64,000 nucleotides of DNA from Candidatus Peregrinibacteria bacterium CG1_02_54_53 (GTDB taxonomy: Bacteria; Patescibacteriota; Gracilibacteria; Peribacterales; Peribacteraceae). Shown here one piece after another: positions 49,759 through 57,100 of the stretch. The notes below the pieces were generated by a model, which saw nothing but the letters and a program-made list of their open reading frames with translations, searched no databases and was not told where the DNA came from. Every line of letters begins with the position of its first letter. The first letter of the stretch is position 1. The stretch lies in the NCBI GenBank assembly GCA_001872575.1, contig MNWP01000006.1:1-64000 (forward strand). The letters run 5' to 3'. The position numbers were made by a program, and so were the translations under genes.

Positions 49759-49814
49759 ACCATTCGTCCCGCAATTGCGGGACTCATGGCAAGCCATATG
49801 TTGCATGTCTACAT
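49759..49814 (+). repeat. Hairpin-ATG repeat unit, copy A, overlapping the GIY-YIG start
   Basis: A 56-bp unit starting ACCATTCG with a perfect 16-base palindrome TCCCGCAATTGCGGGA at 49767-49782, then the ATG and first codons of the GIY-YIG gene. It matches 50253-50308 in 53 of 56 positions. Confidence 0.8.
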
Positions 49815-50049
49815 CCTTGAACTGGAAAATGACTCCTATTATGTCGGTCATACCGACAACCTACGACGAAGACTGATGGAGCATGAACAAGGAATTGCAT
49901 GTTCACATACGAAAAAATATCCGATGAAGCAACTCCTTTGGTCAGAGTCACAGCCAAATCGGAATGCTGCTCGCATGAGGGAAATTGAGATCAAGGGTTG
50001 GCGACGCAAAAAGAAGGAACGTCTCTGGCAGAAAGTGAGCTTGCCCTGA
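49786..50049 (+). CDS. GIY-YIG-domain small nuclease-like protein
   Basis: An 87-residue single-domain protein: MASHMLHVYILELENDSYYVGHTDNLRRRLMEHEQGI, which has the GIY-YIG pattern (VYIL ... YYVG, R of RRRL, E of EIEIKGWRRKKK). Such stand-alone UPF0213-like proteins are common in CPR. It lies 18 bases from attR and its start lies within a repeat unit that occurs in a further, truncated copy beyond attR. Whether it is an active nuclease is not known; catalytic Tyr, Arg and Glu positions appear to be present. Confidence 0.8.
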   Translation: MASHMLHVYILELENDSYYVGHTDNLRRRLMEHEQGIACSHTKKYPMKQLLWSESQPNRNAARMREIEIKGWRRKKKERLWQKVSLP

Positions 50050-50067
50050 CGAGAGAAGCGAGGAAGG

Positions 50068-50085
50068 GTCTCCCCCACGGCACCA
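50068..50085 (+). other. attR, 18-bp core
   Basis: Exact copy of 37872-37889 (GTCTCCCCCACGGCACCA), without the remaining tRNA sequence. It marks the right end of the element. Confidence 0.85.
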
Positions 50086-50123
50086 TTCGTCGGCCCTTTG
50101 GGCCTCCTCATGGTGAACCATTC
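50082..50123 (+). repeat. Hairpin-ATG repeat unit, diverged copy B at attR
   Basis: ACCATTCGTC, then the hairpin GGCCC-TTT-GGGCC (50092-50104), then CTCATGGTGAACC. The frame resembles that of copies A and C (ACCATTCGTC, palindrome, CTCATGGCAAGCC). The hairpin could be the original terminator of tRNA-Leu. Confidence 0.55.
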
Positions 50124-50252
50124 TACTGCTTCTCTTGAATAAGCCCGATATTTCCTACAAGCAGCCGAGGCGAATGACAGTGAGCGTAGCGAAGCGAAGC
50201 CGGGCATATCGATTTCAACTGAAACCAGATAGTAAGCTGTTCTATCCTCGTT

Positions 50253-50308
50253 ACCATTCGTCCCGCAATTGCGGGACTCATGGCAAGCCACATGTTTCAT
50301 GTTTACAT
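50253..50308 (+). repeat. Hairpin-ATG repeat unit, copy C, with truncated GIY-YIG start
   Basis: Copy of the unit at 49759-49814 with three mismatches. Its ATG begins MASHMFHVYIHSLN and then runs into the end of the convergent gene at 50317, so it is a gene remnant. Between copies B and C, 50124-50252 holds a REP-like block (GTGAGCGTAGCGAAGCGAAGCC near 50178-50199) and no gene. Confidence 0.7.
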
Positions 50309-50316
50309 TCATTCAC

Positions 50317-51699
50317 TCAATAGCTCAGATCATCCAATAACAGGTACTGCTCGCCGTTCTGTTCCGCAATTTCTTTGCGTTCGCGGTATTTCTCAATGAG
50401 AGGAGCAGACAACTCAAGCACGCGCAGCAGAGGCTCCACATTTTCTCTATATTGCGCAGAGATAGCTGGAGGACGGATTTCAAAGGGAATGGTTTCAATA
50501 GGAGTGAGTGTGCTGTCTGGGTTGAGTTGCAGAAGGTGGAAGTCCCCGGATTGCATTGGATGTAATTGATTTTCGTACCAGAAGGATCGCAGTGCTTCTC
50601 GAATACCCGTTTGTTCAATGGCATTGAAGGACTCTACCTTAATGACACGCCTAAAGTGCAGGAAAGCAGCATCAGGATCTTCGAAGAGGAATGCAAATAT
50701 TCGGGTATTCTGCTCGCGTGGGCCGGTCATTGCCTCAATGGTTTGCACAGGGAATCCTTGTTTTTGTTTCAAGAGTGCGATGGAACCGAAAGGAATATTG
50801 GTCTCTCCGTTGAAAAAGCTCTGTTGCAGGATGATTTTTCCCGACAGTGTGTGATAGGCATGATCGGTAAAATTCGACGAGAGTATTTCGTAGGCTCCGG
50901 TACGCAGGTGATACCGCACTGTCCCCCAGTGATTGCGATCAAGTACACTGAAGAGAAGCGTCTGATTGTCGATGAAAAACGGCGAAAAGTGGAGTTGCTC
51001 AGAATCGAATGAGGGGGCAGAAAGTGTGCGACTGTCCCAGCTGAGCGTATCAATAAGTGTAATGCGTGAAAGCGTGTTATGGCTTAAGAGAGCAAGGGAC
51101 ATTTCTGTCGGAGAAAGAACGATTGTGTGTTGCATAGGGATACCCAACCTTTCAAAAAGTTGTTCTGGCGAATACCATTCTTCCCTCGCCGGAAGGGAGA
51201 TATTTTCGATTTCTCCACATTCAGAATATCGAACATGAAGATGTGGATGATCCTCTTCGTCCGTAAGGAAGTAGACAAAGTTGGTATCACGACTGAGGTA
51301 CACGAGTGGACTATTCTCTTCGTCCGTAAGCAGCTTGTAGTTGTACGGAGATCCCATATCTTGTACATGTGCCTGGTTGCCAGAACCGATGAGCGTTGCT
51401 CTCGGCGAAACAAGGCGAAGTTCTGTGGAATACTCGTTGCTACTTTGCAGTATTTTTCTTGAGTACACCAGTCCTGTTCTAAACGTATGAGTGGCATAGA
51501 CGTCCTGGTCAGTGCCTTTCCGAAAGAGCAATGCCTGCAATGTTACTTTAGCCCGGATTTCATTTGGATCGTTGACAGGCTGCATCAGTGATGAAATCAG
51601 AACGAACGTTGAATATGCGAAAGCGCACAAAAGAACAACACATACGATCACATGTTTCCAGGTGCGGAACACGGCCAAGATGTATGGGGGCACACGCAT
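50317..51699 (-). CDS. Membrane-anchored protein, 460 residues, family unknown
   Basis: One N-terminal helix (about 15-37, HVIVCVVLLCAFAYSTFVLISSLM) is followed by a large soluble region on the far side of the membrane. This contains repeated beta-like segments (LVYLSRDTNFVYFLTDEEDHPHLHVR, MSLALLSHNTLSRITLIDTLSWDSRTLS, LHFSPFFIDNQTLLFSVLDRN) that suggest a beta-propeller-like fold; the C-terminal about 90 residues are helical. No catalytic motif is visible. It follows the GT-C-like gene by four bases and belongs to the same minus-strand run as the GT4-pyruvyltransferase gene. Confidence 0.6.
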   Translation of the reverse strand: MRVPPYILAVFRTWKHVIVCVVLLCAFAYSTFVLISSLMQPVNDPNEIRAKVTLQALLFRKGTDQDVYATHTFRTGLVYSRKILQSSNEYSTELRLVSPRATLIGSGNQAHVQDMGSPYNYKLLTDEENSPLVYLSRDTNFVYFLTDEEDHPHLHVRYSECGEIENISLPAREEWYSPEQLFERLGIPMQHTIVLSPTEMSLALLSHNTLSRITLIDTLSWDSRTLSAPSFDSEQLHFSPFFIDNQTLLFSVLDRNHWGTVRYHLRTGAYEILSSNFTDHAYHTLSGKIILQQSFFNGETNIPFGSIALLKQKQGFPVQTIEAMTGPREQNTRIFAFLFEDPDAAFLHFRRVIKVESFNAIEQTGIREALRSFWYENQLHPMQSGDFHLLQLNPDSTLTPIETIPFEIRPPAISAQYRENVEPLLRVLELSAPLIEKYRERKEIAEQNGEQYLLLDDLSY

Positions 51700-51703
51700 G
51701 GAA

Positions 51704-54544
51704 TTATGTATTTGTTGCAGAAAATCCCTCCGGATCGGTGAGACGTATTTCAGGTGGAATAACAGTATTGTCTGCAGATTTTTTGACCAAGAAAAGAAGA
51801 ATTCCTTCGACGACGAGAGGATTGTCGTCTTGTTTTATCAGATGTAACCAGCGTTGTCCCTTGTGGAGAGCAACCACGCCAAGGGAAGTATAACTGAATG
51901 TATTGGTGACCGGTGCAATGCTGTTCGGGATGGATTTCGAGACAGTTTCAGGCGTTTCCCCCGAGACATCCACAGGAAGCTTTTTTCCAAAGGATGCGCT
52001 ATTGCTCAAGACATAGTGTGTCGGTGAAGAACGGGTATCGAGTGGGACTGAAAATGATTCCTGATGATCGATCTGAAACGACAGTCTGTTCATTGTTGTC
52101 ATTCCCCGGAGGAAAAGCTCATATGTACCAGATTCATTCACCGCGATAGGAAAACGAATCGTGGTTTTCTTTGGTAAGCCAACAAAAGAAGTGGTTATTG
52201 TATCAAATGGGCCAGGGAAGATAATGCTCATAGAATTATATTTGTTCGTTGTCAGGAAATTGAACATGGAGGCCGGAGTATTAAAGTACTGAGAGCTTGG
52301 CACGTGGTCAGCGTTAAATGCGAAACTGGTTGGGTCAGGTCGTACAAATTGTGCCGGATGTGATATGGCGAACCAATCGAGAAGTGTTTTCTCTCTGTTG
52401 TTCGAAAGAACAGTGAGAGAACCTGACGAATGCCTCATTTCGACACTATTGAGGAAACGCATTTTCCACTCTTTGGAGAAGACGGGATTTCTCTGAAGGC
52501 ATACGAAAGAGCTCCAGTCGATATCCATAAGTACTTCCTGGGCATCTGGTGATTGTGGATCTATGAATTCATACAATGCGAAGCTTTCATTTTCTTTGAG
52601 TAGCGTAAGGAATTGTGGAAGCTGACGAGGCTGGTTCACAGTGAATCGGCCTACTTGCTGCAGAAATTGGCTGATATCCGGATTATTCCATTGTAATTCT
52701 TTGTTGATGATGAGGTAGTGGATTTTCAGGTTACGAAGCACGTTGATCCAACCCAGATCATTGCGCAATAAAGATTGCATCATGAGAAAGAAATAATATT
52801 TATTTTGTATCTCGCCAGTGGCACCGGAGTAGTAACTGGGCCGGTTCAGGAAATAGATGTAGAACTTGTCGATGAATTTATATTCTCCCCCCCCTGGATC
52901 CTGCAACGTCCAATTGGCATCACTTGAAGGAAGAACGATGATTCTATCTCTGGGTAACGTACTGAGAACGTCCTTTATTTCGCGGATATTATTGAGGTTG
53001 TACGGACGAACCAGACCACCGACATCCCCTGAAATAAGCGCGACTCTGTCTTCCCAGTGTGCAAGAAGAGGAACAAAGAAGAGGAGTGTTAAGAGGCAAG
53101 TAAACGTCGTTTTCACTCTCGGTTGCAGACGGGAAGAAATCGGATGGAAACTCTGTCGCAGAGTAATGATGCCGAGTGGCATCAGGATGCTCACTATTGC
53201 AAGATAGATGAATTGGAACCGGTGAGGGAATCTTAGAACATGGATGATTTGAGAAATTATATTTCCTCCAGCCTCCGCGAGTGGGGATTGCATGAGGTAA
53301 AATCGATTGAACAGGGCGGCCAATATTTGATGGAATGTGGGTGCCCATTGAATGCTTGTGTAGCCCAGGCTGCACCACATAGCGAAGAAAAGTGGGCCCG
53401 CAATCAATCCGAGAAACAGGCGAATACGATGGTGTGAGCGATCTTGGCAGGGAATGGCGATGAAAAACGGAAGAAAGACCACGAGGGAGTAGAAGATTTT
53501 TCCATAACGGGGAGTACTCGAGACGTATTGGCCAATCAGATTGTTATCTGAGACGGATCCCAAGCTAAAGGTAAGCTGGTTCAGTAGGGAAAGGGAGCTT
53601 GTTCGAATAGCCTGAAAGGTGTCTGGGACAAGGTCAGAAAGATCGGTAATACCCTGCAGAACAAATGATTTCACGAATAACGCATACGGAATGACGGTGA
53701 AGAGCAACGTACAGAAAAGAGCTGCCAGCAGACGTTTCCAAATCATCCCTATATCACTCTGCGATGAAGTTGGTTTCCGCTTTTTTTGACGAGCGACGAG
53801 AAGTACGAGAGCAATGCTAACGAATAGCAAAGCAACAGTGATTGGATAGAGAACCAAATAATGGACACCTGGGTTCAGGAGCATAATCACGCTGGCTGCA
53901 AATATTTTTTGAATTGGTCGGCGTTGTTCGACAAAAATTCCTGTCAATAAGAGAACAATGGCAATAGTGAAAACATAGAAGCCAAGAATTAAGGTGTAAA
54001 AGTGTGTGAGTTTTGCCGGGAGCAGGATGAGCTCAATTAATAGTGTGCTGACAGCAGTGCCATGAAGAATGCGCTGCCATGAAACATCTGGTATAAGCTT
54101 TCGAAGAAACGCGTACACGACGAGGAACGCCAGAAATGCGCCGACGAGAGGAGAAAACACGACGGCAAAAGGCAAAATGAGGTAATAGCGCATCCACGTG
54201 GTAAGGATGGAGTAGCGCACGCGAAATTCAGGTCCATTTGTGAGTTCGCTGAACTTCCCTCCGGCCTGCTCAAAAAGCTGCGTAGAAGGGTCGAAGAACG
54301 GTACGAGCTCGCTGGTGTTCAATACCGCTTTCCCGGCAAAGATATCGGGAATTTTCACAAGCACTCCACGGAACATGAAGAGATGGACGCACAGGAATAT
54401 CAGAAAAACCCATAATATTGATCTACGCTCACGTCGTTTTTCATCAATGGTGATCGCTGTTTCGATCGCGGCATGTTCTGCCACCGGAACAGCAATTGTC
54501 GTATCTGATTCCTGCGTGCCGATCTGAACCGGTTGCTCGTTCAC
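51704..54544 (-). CDS. Large GT-C-like membrane protein (946 residues)
   Basis: About 12-13 helices between residues 42 and 490 and a long outer soluble domain (about 500-946). The first loop (VKIPDIFAGKAVLNTSELVPFFDPSTQLFEQ) resembles the acidic loop of GT-C/YfhO-like proteins; the soluble domain has beta-rich segments (DHVPSSQYFNTPASMFNFLTT, GTYELFLRGMTTMNRLSFQIDHQESF) reminiscent of a carbohydrate-binding domain. The GTG start at 54542-54544 overlaps the stop of the GT4-pyruvyltransferase gene by four bases. Probably an arabinosyl/mannosyl-type polymerase or transferase of the wall polysaccharide, not certain. Confidence 0.7.
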   Translation of the reverse strand: MNEQPVQIGTQESDTTIAVPVAEHAAIETAITIDEKRRERRSILWVFLIFLCVHLFMFRGVLVKIPDIFAGKAVLNTSELVPFFDPSTQLFEQAGGKFSELTNGPEFRVRYSILTTWMRYYLILPFAVVFSPLVGAFLAFLVVYAFLRKLIPDVSWQRILHGTAVSTLLIELILLPAKLTHFYTLILGFYVFTIAIVLLLTGIFVEQRRPIQKIFAASVIMLLNPGVHYLVLYPITVALLFVSIALVLLVARQKKRKPTSSQSDIGMIWKRLLAALFCTLLFTVIPYALFVKSFVLQGITDLSDLVPDTFQAIRTSSLSLLNQLTFSLGSVSDNNLIGQYVSSTPRYGKIFYSLVVFLPFFIAIPCQDRSHHRIRLFLGLIAGPLFFAMWCSLGYTSIQWAPTFHQILAALFNRFYLMQSPLAEAGGNIISQIIHVLRFPHRFQFIYLAIVSILMPLGIITLRQSFHPISSRLQPRVKTTFTCLLTLLFFVPLLAHWEDRVALISGDVGGLVRPYNLNNIREIKDVLSTLPRDRIIVLPSSDANWTLQDPGGGEYKFIDKFYIYFLNRPSYYSGATGEIQNKYYFFLMMQSLLRNDLGWINVLRNLKIHYLIINKELQWNNPDISQFLQQVGRFTVNQPRQLPQFLTLLKENESFALYEFIDPQSPDAQEVLMDIDWSSFVCLQRNPVFSKEWKMRFLNSVEMRHSSGSLTVLSNNREKTLLDWFAISHPAQFVRPDPTSFAFNADHVPSSQYFNTPASMFNFLTTNKYNSMSIIFPGPFDTITTSFVGLPKKTTIRFPIAVNESGTYELFLRGMTTMNRLSFQIDHQESFSVPLDTRSSPTHYVLSNSASFGKKLPVDVSGETPETVSKSIPNSIAPVTNTFSYTSLGVVALHKGQRWLHLIKQDDNPLVVEGILLFLVKKSADNTVIPPEIRLTDPEGFSATNT

Positions 54545-57015
54545 GATGCGGTGTGGTGATGATTGAAATCAGGCGTTCTGGCCCTGAGAATGTGATTGAG
54601 CTCTGGCGCGGGAAGATCTTCGACGTCCTTCGCAATATCCATGAGCAACTCTTCATTTATTTGCGCGCGGGCCATTAGGCGTTCTGCCTGTTTTTGCAGA
54701 TGGTGCCGGACATCAGCAAAATGATTGACGAGTTCTGTATGGAGGGCGAAAAGTTTCTCAGAAGAGAAAGAATCGTCCAAGGTGATACCCCACGAAGTGC
54801 AGTCGATTTCCTCGAGGAATTTTTTCACTTTTACATCGTAAATGAGGGCAACGAAAGGTATGGCATACAAACAGGCGAGAATAATCGAGTGCAGCCGCAT
54901 ACCCCAGAGCACATCAATGGATGAGTAGATTTCATCTATGCGGTCCATGCCAAACGGCTCTGCGATGCGACAGCGGTGACGCTGCCCCACATGCGCGAGC
55001 ATTTCGTTACTCACAATGATGTCATTGTGGGCATTAAAGCCCGTTTGGAAAGGCAGAAAAAGTGCCGATTGTTTCGGATTCATTCCCAAAAAACTATCTA
55101 TCGCTTTTCCAGTTTCTTGTGTGATGCGTGTGTATTGTTCTGCGTGATCGATATTGAAAACGGGCGCGATTCCCAACAGGTGTGTCTCTGAAGGTGTCTT
55201 GTGCCGATGCGTTGCTGTGTTGAGAAAGGCAAGATCGGCAGCAAGAAACGCATGTGCACGAGGAGCGAATTTGCGACAGAAATTGTAACTTTCCTGTTCT
55301 CGAAAACTTACGGCAGTTGCCAATTGGAGAGTGCGTATCGTGAGAAATCGTGCGGTAAATGTTGAAACATTGCCAATCCCCACACTAATGAACAGAACGG
55401 ATTTCTGTAATACACGCCCAAAGAGCGTTAGAAGAAAACACCGGAGCAGGAGTGAATAACGAGCCCTATTCATTGAACGTTTCAATAACTTGAATTGATC
55501 GCCGCCTCCAACCACGACGATACGGGCCCGAAGGAAGTGTCGCAAAAGAGAAAAAAGCCTTTTGTGGGAGTGCACAGAGAATACGTGGTGCTGATCTTCG
55601 GTGAGTGATGGTTGTGATGACGCTACGGTACAGCGTTCGCGTGGCAGGAGAGACAAGCATTGATGCAGCAGCAGTTCATCGCCTGTATTCTGTTGTCCGT
55701 ATGCTCCAACCAGCAGGATGTCTGTTTGGTGGGTGGTGCGCTCGCGAGAACGTTCGTATGCTCGGATCGTTAATCCAGCCACCGCATTCCATCGATGCCC
55801 CTCCCGAAGATCTCTGAGAGGGCTTGTGAGCGCCTCTCTCTGTAACGGCGTGAGCGAAGAAAACGCATCCAGTTTTTCTGTGAGAGCGCCACTCTGCAGA
55901 GGGAACAGCAAGCCATCGTAGGGCACGAGTGGCCGCAGGGCTTCGGATGCGAGAAACGGTGTCGAACTTCCAATGGCATAAGACAGAGGGCCACTCGATG
56001 CGAAGCAGAGCCGGTAAGGCAGGACAAGGCAGTCGATCAGCCGGAAGAATGGACCTACGTGCGTATCTTGTACTGCTCCGTACCAGATGACCCGTCCCGG
56101 CACAGTGCGCTCCGCTCGTTGATGGAGATCGTGAACGTAGGAGCTATAGGATGTTTTCCCGTCATGCACATAATTGGGCATGCCCCCAATAAGCAGAACG
56201 CTTTTGGGAAACTTACGTGCATGTTTACCAAATTCATCCAACAGGAACTCGATTCCTTTGTATCCCGTAAAGTACCCAAAAAATCCAAAAATTGTTCCTG
56301 CATCTTGCGGAATATTGAATTGCCGGAATAGAGCATGTTTGTCTCGTGTGGCGACGGAGGCGGTTAGATCTTCCGCGCCATGTGGAATCACAACAATGTG
56401 TTCACTGGGAATATCATATTCTTGTATCAGTGTTTCCTTGAAGAGATTGTCGTGCACGATGATTGACGGCGCAAAAAGGCCGAGAAGTCGATAGAAAATT
56501 ACATAACCCCACCGAATGATTATCGGGGGAATGTGTGTGTGATGCATATGGGCAAATGTCCTATCAACCTGATTGGGGCGGACGACGTGATGCAGTGTGA
56601 CGACGGGCACAGTGTATCTGCGTACCAATCCGATGAAGAATGGGAAAAGTACCATACTCAATGGTCCGCCGTACAGGTGCGTTTCGTGTTGAAAATGGAC
56701 AAGGTCAAAACGCCGACGTCGAATGGCCAGAAGCAACTGGACGAATCCCAGGCTGCTTTTCCTGAAGCATCGCTCAATACGTATGGGAGGCGATGTGAGC
56801 GTTTCTGTCGTGGGCGGTGTTGCCTGATCTGAACGTGTATGTTTGCGGTCACTGAGAATGGTAAGGGTCCAGGAAGGCGGCATCGACGAATAGATTTGCG
56901 CTAAGAGGTGCAAAGCATATGCCGTTACTGCATTCATGGAAGTATGCGCTTTCGGTAGCGCGATATGAGGACAGACGTAGGCAACCTTGAGTGGGTGAGA
57001 GGGGGGAGTTTGCAC
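54541..57015 (-). CDS. Fusion of GT4 glycosyltransferase and CsaB-like polysaccharide pyruvyltransferase
   Basis: An 824-residue two-domain protein beginning at a GTG (57013-57015). Residues 1-425 are a GT-B glycosyltransferase: KVAYVCPHIALPKAHTS, FDLVHFQHETHLYGGP, TIFGFFGYFTGYKGIEFLLDEF and the nucleotide-sugar site FASSGPLSYAIGSSTPFLASEA. Residues 430-775 match polysaccharide pyruvyltransferases: ILLVGAYGQQNTGDELLLHQCL (G-x3-NxGDE), VVVGGGDQF, VSFREQESYNF, and GMRLHSIILACLYAIPFVALIYDVKVKKFLE (GMRLH motif of CsaB). CsaB adds pyruvate ketals to wall glycan, the ligand of SLH domains. It starts an operon with the following GT-C-like and anchored genes. Confidence 0.88.
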   Translation of the reverse strand: MQTPPSHPLKVAYVCPHIALPKAHTSMNAVTAYALHLLAQIYSSMPPSWTLTILSDRKHTRSDQATPPTTETLTSPPIRIERCFRKSSLGFVQLLLAIRRRRFDLVHFQHETHLYGGPLSMVLFPFFIGLVRRYTVPVVTLHHVVRPNQVDRTFAHMHHTHIPPIIIRWGYVIFYRLLGLFAPSIIVHDNLFKETLIQEYDIPSEHIVVIPHGAEDLTASVATRDKHALFRQFNIPQDAGTIFGFFGYFTGYKGIEFLLDEFGKHARKFPKSVLLIGGMPNYVHDGKTSYSSYVHDLHQRAERTVPGRVIWYGAVQDTHVGPFFRLIDCLVLPYRLCFASSGPLSYAIGSSTPFLASEALRPLVPYDGLLFPLQSGALTEKLDAFSSLTPLQREALTSPLRDLREGHRWNAVAGLTIRAYERSRERTTHQTDILLVGAYGQQNTGDELLLHQCLSLLPRERCTVASSQPSLTEDQHHVFSVHSHKRLFSLLRHFLRARIVVVGGGDQFKLLKRSMNRARYSLLLRCFLLTLFGRVLQKSVLFISVGIGNVSTFTARFLTIRTLQLATAVSFREQESYNFCRKFAPRAHAFLAADLAFLNTATHRHKTPSETHLLGIAPVFNIDHAEQYTRITQETGKAIDSFLGMNPKQSALFLPFQTGFNAHNDIIVSNEMLAHVGQRHRCRIAEPFGMDRIDEIYSSIDVLWGMRLHSIILACLYAIPFVALIYDVKVKKFLEEIDCTSWGITLDDSFSSEKLFALHTELVNHFADVRHHLQKQAERLMARAQINEELLMDIAKDVEDLPAPELNHILRARTPDFNHHHTAS

Positions 57016-57100
57016 GGGTTTTGATGTGAGTGTCTTCTATCAGATTCTACACCATTTTGCGCTTTAATGCAATATTCCTCAAAGGAGCCGCACGGTGACA

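Larger units (their letters stand above)
37872..50085. mobile_element. 12.2-kb integrative element inserted in the 3' end of tRNA-Leu(GAG)
   Basis: The element is bounded by the exact direct repeat GTCTCCCCCACGGCACCA at 37872-37889 (in tRNA-Leu) and 50068-50085. It carries a large serine recombinase next to the left end, replication/DNA-handling candidates (AAA+ ATPase with winged helix, zinc-ribbon protein), a five-gene run of small proteins, a nuclease, surface and protease-like cargo, a DUF4238 gene, a three-gene AbiV cassette and a GIY-YIG protein. No capsid, tail, relaxase or T4SS gene is seen, so its mode of transfer is unknown. Gene types and sizes resemble mobilisable islands found in other CPR genomes. 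Confidence 0.85.

Noticed and set aside
37890..50067. Prophage interpretation of the element
   Set aside because: No capsid, portal, terminase, tail or lysis genes can be recognised among the element genes.
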